64,000 nucleotides of DNA from JACQAP01 sp035548375 (GTDB lineage: Bacteria; Pseudomonadota; Gammaproteobacteria; Burkholderiales; JACQAP01): the NCBI GenBank assembly GCA_035548375.1, contig DASZTG010000011.1, forward strand, positions 58,586 through 122,585, read 5' to 3'. The stretch's first letter is position 1, and each line of letters opens with the position of its first letter. The translations under genes were made by a program, and so were the position numbers. Positions 33,848 through 41,438 of the stretch are shown in pieces. The notes under the pieces are model-generated. The model saw only the letters and a list, made by a program, of their open reading frames with translations. It made no database searches and was not told where the DNA came from.

Positions 33848-34429
33848 TTATCTCTCTAGGCCGGCCAGCGCCGTATCCACGATTGCCTCGAGTACCGGGC
33901 GCGGTGGCTGCGTCTTCGCCAGCACGTTCAAACCCTGCAGCACGCACAACAGATAGGTGGATTTCTCCGGGCCGACGCCTTTCGCGAGTGCGCCTTCGGC
34001 TTGCGCGCGCGCCAGCGCCGCCTGGAAGGCGGTGTCGACCCGGCTCAAGTGCACGGCGATCTTGGTGGCGATTTCCGGATCGCGTTGCGCGAGCTCCGCC
34101 ACGGCGTTCGTGATGAGGCAGCCCCAGCGCCGCTTGCCATCGACGATGGCATCGACCAGGTGGTCGAAATAGGCGCGAATGCCGTCCAGGCCGGAAGGCG
34201 CGCCGCTGATGCGCGCGATTGCGTCGCGCGACACCGTGTCGATGTAGCGATCCATGGCGGCCAGGTACAGCCCGCGCTTGTCGCCGAAGGCAGCGTAGAT
34301 GCTGCCCGAATGCAGGTCCATCGCGGCGCACAGGTCCTGCATGCCCGTGCCGTCGTAGCCGTGTTTCCAAAATGTCTCGACGGCGCGATCGACGGCGGTG
34401 TCGGTATCGAATTCCCGGACTCGCGGCAT
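33848..34429 (-). CDS. TetR family transcriptional regulator
   Basis: A 193-residue repressor-type protein. The HTH occupies about residues 8-55 (DTDTAVDRAVETFWKHGYDGTGMQDLCAAMDLHSGSIYAAFGDKRGLY), followed by a helical ligand-binding domain typical of the TetR_C/YxaF-like group (CLITNAVAELAQRDPEIATKI). It is divergent from the 34569-39188 catabolic run, and an inverted repeat overlaps the divergent promoter, so I infer that it represses that operon and perhaps itself. Ligand unknown. Confidence 0.85.
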   Translation of the reverse strand: MPRVREFDTDTAVDRAVETFWKHGYDGTGMQDLCAAMDLHSGSIYAAFGDKRGLYLAAMDRYIDTVSRDAIARISGAPSGLDGIRAYFDHLVDAIVDGKRRWGCLITNAVAELAQRDPEIATKIAVHLSRVDTAFQAALARAQAEGALAKGVGPEKSTYLLCVLQGLNVLAKTQPPRPVLEAIVDTALAGLER

Positions 34430-34496
34430 TGTTGATCGAAAATGTAGGAAAGACCCCGGAATTATGGCACCGCCTCATATGAAACTGCAAAAAACG

Positions 34497-34538
34497 TTGA
34501 CGGCGTTATTATTGAACATATAATCAAGAAAACGCCGT
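34497..34538 (+). promoter_or_regulatory. Strong sigma-70 promoter with inverted repeat (TetR operator candidate)
   Basis: TTGACG (34497-34502) and a perfect TATAAT (34519-34524) are separated by 16 bp, about 45 bp before the 34569 start. Inverted arms ACGGCGTT (34500-34507) and AACGCCGT (34531-34538) bracket the -10 box with their centres 31 bp apart, three helical turns. A bound repressor would overlap the -35 box and the start site. Confidence 0.7.
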
Positions 34539-34568
34539 TGTGGCGGCCATCCACGGGAACAAAAGCCA

Positions 34569-35495
34569 ATGCGCATTGCAATCATGGGAAGCGGCGGGGT
34601 AGGCGGTTATTTCGGCGCGAAGCTGGCGCGCGCGGGATATGACGTCACGTTCATCGCGCGGGGCACACATCTCGAGGCGATGCGAAAGAACGGGCTTCTC
34701 GTGCAGAGCAAGCTCGGCGACATTCGCATCGAGAAGCCGCAGGCAACCAGCGATCCGGCGAGCATCGGTGCGGTGGACCTGGTGCTGTTCGGCGTCAAGC
34801 TGTGGGATACGGAAGCCGCGGCGCGGGCAATCGTTCCGCTCGTCGGCCCGCGAACCGGTGTGGTGTCTTTCCAGAACGGCGTGCAGAAGGACGAAGCGTT
34901 GCGGGCGGTCCTCGGCGAGGACGCGGTCATGGGCGGCGTGTGCTACATCGCCGCAACCATCGCGCAGCCCGGCGTGATCCAGCACGGCGGCGCCATGCAG
35001 AAGCTCGTGTTCGGCGAATATGGCAACAAGGCGCCGGCGCGCACGCAATTCCTGCTGGAGGCGTGCAAGAAAGCCGGCATAGACGCGGAGATCAGCGCCG
35101 ACATCCGGCGTGCAACCTGGGAGAAATTCGTCTTCCTCGTCGGCTTGTCCGCCACCACCGCCACCATGCGCGCGCCGGTAGGCGTCGTGCGGTCGAATCC
35201 GCGGGCGAGGGCGATGCTGCTCGACGCCATGCGCGAAGTCGTCGCCGTCGGGCGCGCGGAAGGCGTGGCGCTCGCCGAGGACTTTGCGGAAAACCGGCTC
35301 GCGTTCTGCGACAGCCTGCCCCCGGAGATGAATGCCTCGATGCGCAACGACCTCGAGCGCGGCAATCGCATCGAGGTGGAATGGCTGAGCGGCGACGTCG
35401 TCGCGCGCGGCGGGAGACTCGGCGTGCCGACGCCCGTCAATCGCACCGTTTTCGACATCCTCGGCGTGCACGCGCAGGGGAGCGCCAGTGCCTGA
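34569..35495 (+). CDS. 2-dehydropantoate 2-reductase family protein
   Basis: A 308-residue NADPH-dependent reductase of the ketopantoate reductase (PanE/ApbA) family. The Rossmann motif is GSGGVGGYFGAKLARAG at residues 7-23, followed by the typical LFGVKLWDTEAAA and VSFQNGVQKDE blocks. The catalytic Lys/Asn region (TWEKFVFLVGLSATTATMRAPVG) and C-terminal DLERGNRIEVEWLSGDVV are present. In this catabolic setting it more likely reduces or oxidises a branched 2-keto acid than makes pantoate. It overlaps the next gene by 8 bp. Confidence 0.88.
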   Translation: MRIAIMGSGGVGGYFGAKLARAGYDVTFIARGTHLEAMRKNGLLVQSKLGDIRIEKPQATSDPASIGAVDLVLFGVKLWDTEAAARAIVPLVGPRTGVVSFQNGVQKDEALRAVLGEDAVMGGVCYIAATIAQPGVIQHGGAMQKLVFGEYGNKAPARTQFLLEACKKAGIDAEISADIRRATWEKFVFLVGLSATTATMRAPVGVVRSNPRARAMLLDAMREVVAVGRAEGVALAEDFAENRLAFCDSLPPEMNASMRNDLERGNRIEVEWLSGDVVARGGRLGVPTPVNRTVFDILGVHAQGSASA

Positions 35496-36585
35496 CATGG
35501 CGCGCGAGCTCACCGTGCGCGCCCTGCAGGGCAGGGCGGTCAGCGTACCCATGAAGCGTGCGCTGGGTACCAGCGCGCAGACCATCCGCGAGGCACCGCT
35601 GCTGCTGCTCGATCTGTTCACCGAGGAGGGCGTGACCGGTCGCGCCTACCTGTTCTGCTACGTGCCTTCGGTGGCGCGTGCGCTCCTCGACGTCGTCGAA
35701 GGCATTTCAGCGCAAATCCGGCATGATGCCGTCGCGCCGCAGGACATCGCGGCGAAGCTTGCGCGGCAGTATCGCCTGGTCGGCGTGCGCGGCGTCGTCT
35801 CCATGGCGATGGCGGGGCTCGACGTCGCCTGCTGGGACGCGCTCGCGATCGCGGCCGGCATGCCCCTCGCGCGCTTCCTCGGCGCGGCGCCGAAGCCCGT
35901 GCCCGCCTACAACAGCAACGGCCTCGGCCTCATCGATCCGGCCGGCGTCGGCGCGGAAGCGGCGCAACTGGTGGATGAGGGTTTCGGCGCCATCAAGCTG
36001 CGGCTGGGCCGGCCGGCGCTCGACGCCGATGTGCAAGCGATCCGCGCCGCGCGGGAAGCGACAGGCGCGGATGTCCACCTGATGGTGGATTTCAATCAGG
36101 CCCTCGACGTGACCGAGGCGCTGGAGCGCGGTCGCGCGATCGACCAGGAAGGCGCGTACTGGATCGAGGAGCCGATCCACCATGACGACTACCAAGGCTA
36201 TGCGACGCTGTGCCGGGAACTTTCGACACCCGTGCAGCTCGGCGAGAATTTCCAGGGCACGCGCCCGATGGCGGCGGCGATCGCTGCGCGCGCGGGCGAC
36301 TTCATGATGCCCGACCTCGAGCGCATCGGCGGCGTAACCGGCTGGATGCGCGCCGCGGCGCTCGCCGACGCGGCCGGCATCCGCATCTCGTCGCACCTGT
36401 TTCCCGAGGTAAGCGCGCATCTGCTCGCTGCCTCGCCCACCGGCCACTGGCTCGAGTATGTCGACTGGGCCGGTCCGCTGCTGCAGCAGCCGTTGGTCAT
36501 TCGCGACGGCGCGGCCCACGTGCCGGCGACGCCGGGCGCCGGCCTCCTCTGGGACGAGAGCGCGGTCGCGCGCTACCGCATGTGA
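35488..36585 (+). CDS. Mandelate racemase / muconate lactonizing enzyme family protein
   Basis: A 365-residue enolase-superfamily enzyme. Residues 1-125 form the capping domain and the barrel follows. Metal ligands are apparent: Asp in MVDFNQ, Glu in WIEEPI and Glu/Asp in QLGENFQG. The acid/base region is AIKLRLG on strand 2 (Lys, with Arg instead of a second Lys) and His in ISSHLFPE near residue 305. This resembles the MR subgroup (Lys-x-Arg, His). The substrate would be an alpha-hydroxy or polyol acid. It overlaps the upstream reductase gene, indicating coupled translation. Confidence 0.85.
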   Translation: MPDMARELTVRALQGRAVSVPMKRALGTSAQTIREAPLLLLDLFTEEGVTGRAYLFCYVPSVARALLDVVEGISAQIRHDAVAPQDIAAKLARQYRLVGVRGVVSMAMAGLDVACWDALAIAAGMPLARFLGAAPKPVPAYNSNGLGLIDPAGVGAEAAQLVDEGFGAIKLRLGRPALDADVQAIRAAREATGADVHLMVDFNQALDVTEALERGRAIDQEGAYWIEEPIHHDDYQGYATLCRELSTPVQLGENFQGTRPMAAAIAARAGDFMMPDLERIGGVTGWMRAAALADAAGIRISSHLFPEVSAHLLAASPTGHWLEYVDWAGPLLQQPLVIRDGAAHVPATPGAGLLWDESAVARYRM

Positions 36586-36598
36586 GCACGCGGAGCGC

Positions 36599-37066
36599 AT
36601 GATCGGGACGTCCCTGCAGAAGCTCCGATCCTGGGCGCCGATCCCGCTGCGCCTGATCGTGGGCTATGGCTTCATGGCCCACGGGTTCGCGAAGATCCTG
36701 AAAGGCCCCGAGCGCTTCGTCGACATCGTGCAGGCGATCGGCGTTCCCGCGCCAGAATTGATGGCCTGGGCAACAATAGTCATCGAGCTCGTCGGCGGCC
36801 TCGCCATCCTGGCGGGGGCACTCGTGCCGCTGATGAGCGTGCCAATGGCGGCCATCCTGCTCGTTGCCGCGTTCACGGTGCACCTGCCCAACGGCTTCAG
36901 CTCGATCAAGCTGCAGGCGGTGACCGCCGCCGGCGCGCAGTTCGGACAGCCGGGCTATGAAACCGATCTGCTGTATCTCGCCTGTCTCGCCGCACTGGTG
37001 CTCGGCGGGCCGGGGCCGTATGCGGTCGACGGCTGGCTCGCGCGCAAGCGCGGGAAAAAGGCCTGA
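36599..37066 (+). CDS. DoxX family membrane protein
   Basis: A 155-residue protein with four hydrophobic helices, starting PIPLRLIVGYGFMAHGFAKILKGPERFV and continuing with ATIVIELVGGLAILAGA, the DoxX/YphA signature. Such proteins act as small quinone-linked or redox-associated membrane subunits, often poorly defined. It follows the enolase-superfamily gene by 13 bp and is surely in the same transcript. Confidence 0.85.
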   Translation: MIGTSLQKLRSWAPIPLRLIVGYGFMAHGFAKILKGPERFVDIVQAIGVPAPELMAWATIVIELVGGLAILAGALVPLMSVPMAAILLVAAFTVHLPNGFSSIKLQAVTAAGAQFGQPGYETDLLYLACLAALVLGGPGPYAVDGWLARKRGKKA

Positions 37067-37097
37067 CCTATATCGATCAAGCTAGCGCAGGAGGAAA

Positions 37098-37529
37098 ATG
37101 CAAATGGCACTCGTAAAAACCACGTTCGAACCGTCTCACCTGCAACGCAACGAAGGCGATTTCGCCATCGTCAGGCAGATCGCCGAAAGCGGGAAGGACC
37201 ACCCCGTCCTGATGCTGAACATGAATCGCTACCGCGCGGACTCGGGCTATCCGAATGACGGCATCTACAAGCAGTACATCTCCGGACTGGGACGCTTCCT
37301 CGAAGGCGCGGGCGCGAAATTGCTGTGGCGCTTTCCGGTGTACGGCCAGGCGGTCGGCGAGCAGAAGATCCACGAGATCCTCGCCTGCTGGTATCCCGTG
37401 CACGAGATTTTCCTGAACCTGTACCAGGCACCCGGCGCCGAGGAAAATTTTCGCCTGAAGGGCCTGTGCGTGGAGTATGCCGTCATCCATCGCTGCCCGG
37501 GCGACAAGGCGCCGTTCGCCCCGGCGTAA
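37098..37529 (+). CDS. DUF1330-like protein
   Basis: A 143-residue soluble protein with the ferredoxin-like dimeric barrel pattern of DUF1330: VLMLNMNRYR, then YKQYISGLGRFLEGAGAKLLWR, and a central EILACWYPVHEIFLNLY. A strong GCAGGAGGAAA site precedes ATG CAA ATG, so the second ATG (37104) is also possible. No function is established for the family. It is part of the 34569-39188 run on the plus strand. Confidence 0.7.
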   Translation: MQMALVKTTFEPSHLQRNEGDFAIVRQIAESGKDHPVLMLNMNRYRADSGYPNDGIYKQYISGLGRFLEGAGAKLLWRFPVYGQAVGEQKIHEILACWYPVHEIFLNLYQAPGAEENFRLKGLCVEYAVIHRCPGDKAPFAPA

Positions 37530-37639
37530 CGGTTCCGCACGTGTTGCGATCCGGGCCTCCCGCTCCGGAGGCATAAGGGGCAAGGCCGTTTCACGGCAAA
37601 ATTAAGGTGGCAAGGCGAAACTTCGGGACGGTGGCATCC

Positions 37640-38365
37640 ATGATCGACCTCGGCGACATCAAGGCACTGACCTTCGACACCGGCGGTACCATCCTCGACT
37701 GGCACACGGGCCTGCGCACGGCGCTTGCGTCAGCCGGCGCCAGGCATGGCATCGAGCATGACTGGCCCGGTCTTGCCAACGAGTTTCGGCGGCTATCCCT
37801 CAAGGGCATGCTGAACCACGGCGAACATGCGCCTGCGACGAAGAATTTCGACGACGTGCATCGCGAAACGCTCGATCGGTTGCTGGAGGAGAACCGGCTC
37901 GGCATGTTCACGCCGAAAGATCGCCGCGCGATCTGGCACGACGCGATCCACAACCTGGACTGCTGGCCGGACTTTCCCGCATCGCTTACCAGGCTGCGCG
38001 CAAAATTCCTTTGCGTGTCGTTCACGATCCTGAGCTTTCGCATCATCATGGACACGGCCAGGCGTAACGGCCTGCACTGGGACGCGATCGTTTCCTGCGA
38101 GGCCATCGGCAAATACAAGCTGTTGCCAGAGGCTTACCGGACTTGCGCAAAATATCTGCAACTCGATCCGGGCGAAATCTGCATGGTGGCCTGCCACAAC
38201 TTCGATCTGAATGCGGCGAAAGCGTGCGGCTTCAGGACGGCATTCGTGCGCAGGCCGGACGAATGGGGTGCCGCCGGTCCACCGGACCCCGAGCCGGCCG
38301 CGCACCACGACTTCATCGTGGACAGCTTCCCGGAGCTGGCGCGCAAGCTGGGTGCAGACCTTTGA
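37640..38365 (+). CDS. Haloacid dehalogenase type II (HAD superfamily)
   Basis: A 241-residue HAD hydrolase of the L-2-haloacid dehalogenase group. The nucleophile Asp is in LTFDTGGTILDW near residue 11, the Ser/Thr motif in SFTILSFRI, the Lys motif in IGKYKLLPEAYRTCAKYL and the acidic/Asn motif in MVACHNFDLNAAKACGFRTAFVRRPDEWG. The last segment is the dehalogenase-type ending. It would hydrolyse 2-haloalkanoates with inversion, although the family also contains phosphatases. ATG 37640 opens the conserved N-terminus. The gene before a DehI-type dehalogenase is this one, an unusual pairing. Confidence 0.8.
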   Translation: MIDLGDIKALTFDTGGTILDWHTGLRTALASAGARHGIEHDWPGLANEFRRLSLKGMLNHGEHAPATKNFDDVHRETLDRLLEENRLGMFTPKDRRAIWHDAIHNLDCWPDFPASLTRLRAKFLCVSFTILSFRIIMDTARRNGLHWDAIVSCEAIGKYKLLPEAYRTCAKYLQLDPGEICMVACHNFDLNAAKACGFRTAFVRRPDEWGAAGPPDPEPAAHHDFIVDSFPELARKLGADL

Positions 38366-38369
38366 GGTA

Positions 38370-39188
38370 ATGATGTCCGACTTTTCCTACGATCCCGTCA
38401 CGGCCCTGGACGAGGCGACGGCCACCGGGCAGGCCGCCGCGATCTTCGCCGACATTCGCGCGACCATGGGCATTCCGCTGGTGACGTCGATCTGGCGCGG
38501 GCTGGCGGGCATGGGAAACGGCCTGGCCGAAGTGTGGAGTCTTGCCAGGCCCATCTACGCCAGCGGCCTGCCTGAAGCGGCGCTCGCCCGCGTCGTCGCG
38601 TCATCCGGCCTGCCGGAACCCGAACCGCTGGTTCGCGGGCAACTGGCCCAGGCCGGCATCGGCGGGCGCGACCTCGACGACATCCGCGCGATCCTCGCGG
38701 CCTACAATCGTTCCAATGGAATGAACCTCGTGGCGCTCGCTGCGCTGATCACGCCGCCAGCGACGGGCGCGGCGGCGGACGATGCGCGTCCCGCAGTGCC
38801 GGACTGGCCGCCGTTGCGGCCGCTGCTTGCGCGCGAGGCCATCGATGCCGAGACCTGGAGCAAGGTGCGCCAGGTCAACGCGCTCGGCGCGACCGGCATC
38901 GATGCCGGGGTCGCCACGCTCTGGCGCCACCTGGCGCATTGGCCCGGCTTTCTCGTGCTCGCGCATGCTGCTTTCGCACCGCTGCAGTCGCAAGGCGCCA
39001 TCGACGCGGCAAATTCGCGAGTGGTGGCGCTGGCACTCGCGGAAGGCGCGCGCATGGCGCGGCTGCGGCCCGCCAAATTCGAGATCTCCCCGCAGGCACG
39101 CGACACCGTTACGAGCTACGTCCGCAGCCCGACGCAGGTTGCACGGATGGTGTCCATCGGCCACGCATTGGCGCGCTGGCTGGGTTAG
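38370..39188 (+). CDS. DehI-type halocarboxylic acid dehalogenase family protein
   Basis: A 272-residue all-helical protein matching the DehI (group I) family: ATGQAAAIFADIRATMGIPLVTSIWRGLA at the start and the second pseudo-repeat with WSKVRQVNALGATGIDAGVATLWRHLAHWPGFLVLAHAAFAPL. DehI enzymes displace halide directly with an activated water and accept both D and L substrates; the conserved Asp of known members would be near residue 180-190, but I cannot confirm it. Two adjacent ATGs (38370, 38373) follow the HAD stop by 4 bp. Some DehI homologues have other roles, so substrate is inferred. Confidence 0.75.
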   Translation: MMSDFSYDPVTALDEATATGQAAAIFADIRATMGIPLVTSIWRGLAGMGNGLAEVWSLARPIYASGLPEAALARVVASSGLPEPEPLVRGQLAQAGIGGRDLDDIRAILAAYNRSNGMNLVALAALITPPATGAAADDARPAVPDWPPLRPLLAREAIDAETWSKVRQVNALGATGIDAGVATLWRHLAHWPGFLVLAHAAFAPLQSQGAIDAANSRVVALALAEGARMARLRPAKFEISPQARDTVTSYVRSPTQVARMVSIGHALARWLG

Positions 39189-39297
39189 CGCGACGCGATG
39201 CGTGGCATGGCGCAAGGGGGGCGTACCGGCAGTCATCCCACTCGAGATGGGCCGCCTCGACCAGACGGCGTTTGCCGTCCCGGCATGCCGGATGTGC

Positions 39298-39836
39298 TCA
39301 AGGATTCGTCTCCAGCGCAGTTCGCAGCTCTGTTGCCCAATCGCGAAGCGCCCGCTGCGCCTGGCCGAGCCGAGTGAATCCTGCCACGCCGTCGATCCGC
39401 CCGCCGCGCTTCTGGTCGACGCCGGCGGCAAGCCGCTCGCCGGTCTCGGAGTCGAGAAACTCGACCTCGATCGCCGCGCCCCCGATGTCGGCGTTGACGA
39501 AGACGGCCAGGCTCGTGACGACGTTCAGCGTGGGCCGCACGGGAATCACGTCAGTGATGGCGCAACGCACGCGAAGCACGTCGGCCGCCGGCGAATCGGT
39601 GACGCGGTAGTCGTTGCCGAGCGCCTTGACGACGGCGCTACGAAACGTATCGGTCAATTTCCCGATCTCTTCGGGCGAGACTGCGTCGCGTGCCGCGCCG
39701 GGGTGGTAGCGCACGGCCACCGGTTCCAGGATCACGCCGCGATAGCGGGGGGATGCGTCGTCGCGCAACCGGCGAAGGAGAGGCAGAGCGCGGTGAAGGC
39801 CGCCATCCACGGCCTGTGTTTTCCTTGCTGATGCAT
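39298..39836 (-). pseudogene. DUF3313 family lipoprotein with frameshift in a C6 tract
   Basis: A lipoprotein signal (MHQQGKHRPWMAAF to LSFAGCATTHPP) starts at ATG 39836 with an AAGGGA site upstream. That frame stops shortly after, at about 39735. The DUF3313 body (YRGVILEPVAVRYHP to ALRDWATELRT) continues in another frame from about 39745 to 39298. The switch lies at a run of six C residues (39747-39752 on the plus strand); one more C would join the frames as CATTHPPRYRGVILEP. The body's own frame has no ATG start. So this is a phase-variable or recently broken gene, or a sequencing error in a homopolymer. Function of DUF3313 is unknown. Confidence 0.75.
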
Positions 39837-39859
39837 GGTTCGTTCCCTTCAAGTGTCGT

Positions 39860-41053
39860 TCAAGCGGGGTCGGCAGCGCGCCGCCGGCTCAAACCGGAAA
39901 GATTCATCTCCAATTTGCGGCGAAACGCCGGCAGCAAGCCAAGCGTGCGCAGCAGGAGATTGCGCACGAAGCGTTGCGGCGCGCGCTTCATCACGGCCAT
40001 GCTCGTCAGCCGCCCCGCCAGGTGCAGCACCTGCTCCGCGGCCGGCCGCCGCAAGGTTTCGTACTCGTCGAGATAACCGTCGGGTCGCCTGCCGGAAACG
40101 ACCTCGGCAAGCATGCGACCGAGCACGACGGCGTCGACGAGTCCCGTGTTCATGCCCTGGCCGCCGGCGGGACTGTGAACGTGCGCGGCATCGCCTACCA
40201 GCAGCAGGCGGCCGTGCCGATAGTGCCTGGCCAGCCGGTGGTGAAGCTTGAAGCGCGAAGCCCACAGCACGCTCGTGACGCTGCTTTGCGCCCGCGTCGG
40301 CCCGCGCGCATCGAGCAACGCCTGCACGAGCGCGATGTCGGGGTCTCGCGGAGCGCCCGCGAGCGTCGCAACGATTCGGTAGCGGTCGTCGGGCAGCGGG
40401 GCGATGACGAGCACGCCTTCCGGAGAGAAGAACAGCGAGACCTCGCCTCGACCCTGCGGCCAGTCCATTTCCACGTCGGCGAGGATGAAAGATTCCTCGT
40501 AGCCGCCGCCTTCGAATTCGATGCCCGCGATGCGCCGCACGAGGCTGTGCATCCCGTCCGCGCCGACGACATGGCGCGCACGCAGCGCGTAGCGCTCACC
40601 CGACGCCATGATCGTGGCGAGTACGCCGTCCTGCCCGACGGCAAGGTCCACGACCTCGTGTCCGCGCCGCACCGTCCCGCCGGCGTCCTCGAACGCCTTC
40701 GAGAGGATGCCCTCGGTGCGCTCCTGCGGCAGCATGAGCAGCTCGGGGAAGCGCGACGGCAGCCGGTCGAAGCGCAGCGGCAGCAGCAGCCGGTCGCGGT
40801 CGCGCACGCTGAACCGTGCGAGCTTGAGCCCGGCCTCGACCAGCTTGCCGGCCACGCCGATCTGCTCCAGCACTTCGAGCGTATGGGCGTGGATCACGGC
40901 GGCGCGCGAGGTGTTGAGGCCGGCCGCGAGCTTGTCGACGATCACGCACGCGATGCCCGCCTGGGCAAGCGAAGTAGCGAGGGCGAGGCCGGTGGGACCC
41001 GCGCCGACGATCAACACGTCGGTATCGCGGGTCAGGGTGTCAGTGGTTGTCAT
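39860..41053 (-). CDS. FAD-dependent aromatic-type monooxygenase
   Basis: A 397-residue class A flavoprotein hydroxylase of the PHBH fold. The FAD motif GAGPTGLALATSLAQAG lies at residues 17-33, DG segment VVGADGMHSLVR near 164-175 and the second FAD motif LLVGDAAHVHSPAGGQGMNTGLVDA near 287-311. The sequence ends about residue 397 without the C-terminal thioredoxin-like domain of phenol hydroxylases. It would oxygenate an aromatic or related substrate with NAD(P)H. A small gene overlaps its start by 4 bp (ATGA), indicating translational coupling. Confidence 0.85.
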   Translation of the reverse strand: MTTTDTLTRDTDVLIVGAGPTGLALATSLAQAGIACVIVDKLAAGLNTSRAAVIHAHTLEVLEQIGVAGKLVEAGLKLARFSVRDRDRLLLPLRFDRLPSRFPELLMLPQERTEGILSKAFEDAGGTVRRGHEVVDLAVGQDGVLATIMASGERYALRARHVVGADGMHSLVRRIAGIEFEGGGYEESFILADVEMDWPQGRGEVSLFFSPEGVLVIAPLPDDRYRIVATLAGAPRDPDIALVQALLDARGPTRAQSSVTSVLWASRFKLHHRLARHYRHGRLLLVGDAAHVHSPAGGQGMNTGLVDAVVLGRMLAEVVSGRRPDGYLDEYETLRRPAAEQVLHLAGRLTSMAVMKRAPQRFVRNLLLRTLGLLPAFRRKLEMNLSGLSRRRAADPA

Positions 41054-41280
41054 GGGCTATGCTCCGATGGGTGATGCGGTGGGGGTGGCTCGTCCGCGGC
41101 AATCGCCGCGGCGGTGAGGCAGGTGATGAGTTCGTCGGCCGAGGCGAAGCGGTAGCGGCGCCCGCTCGGAACGTGTTCGAGTTGGCCGGCGAGGCGGCCG
41201 TCGGCCGGAACCGCGTCTCGATGCAGCCTCAGCACGTAGGTGCGCTCGTTCGTAAAAGTGGCGCGCCGGTCGAAGGTCAT
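41050..41280 (-). CDS. Small protein coupled to the monooxygenase
   Basis: A 76-residue soluble protein with recognisable order: RTYVLRLHRDAVP, then GRLAGQLEHVPSGRRYRFASADELITCL. This is a widespread type of small protein of unknown function. Its stop codon overlaps the monooxygenase ATG (ATGA), so both are made from one message. It starts 71 bp from the direct repeats that precede the divergent regulator. Confidence 0.65.
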   Translation of the reverse strand: MTFDRRATFTNERTYVLRLHRDAVPADGRLAGQLEHVPSGRRYRFASADELITCLTAAAIAADEPPPPHHPSEHSP

Positions 41281-41350
41281 GATGTCTTTGCCTGGTATGC
41301 AGGAAACTTGGGTGACAGCTTAGGAAGGCTGCCCCGCCGAGTCGTCCCGA

Positions 41351-41379
41351 TTCGGTCTTGATTCGGTCTTTGTTCGGTG
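41351..41379 (+). promoter_or_regulatory. Three 11-bp-spaced direct repeats (OmpR-type operator candidate)
   Basis: TTCGGTC at 41351-41357 and 41362-41368 and TTCGGTG at 41373-41379 are spaced exactly 11 bp apart with similar linkers (TTGA, TTTG). OmpR-class winged-helix proteins bind tandem direct repeats with one-turn spacing. The repeats lie 60 bp before the OmpR-type regulator gene and 71 bp before the divergent monooxygenase operon. Confidence 0.65.
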
Positions 41380-41438
41380 ATCGACCGGCGGCGGGCCGGA
41401 TCGGCTACAGTGCCCTTACCCTGCTTTTGGCGAATGCA

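Noticed and set aside
32466..33956. 496-codon plus-strand frame opposite benE
   Set aside because: Highly charged, low-complexity antisense product; BenE on the other strand has convincing membrane segments.
37640..38365. Ordinary phosphoglycolate phosphatase as identity
   Set aside because: The AFVRRPDEWG ending and the IGKYKLLPEAY motif fit haloacid dehalogenase type II better.
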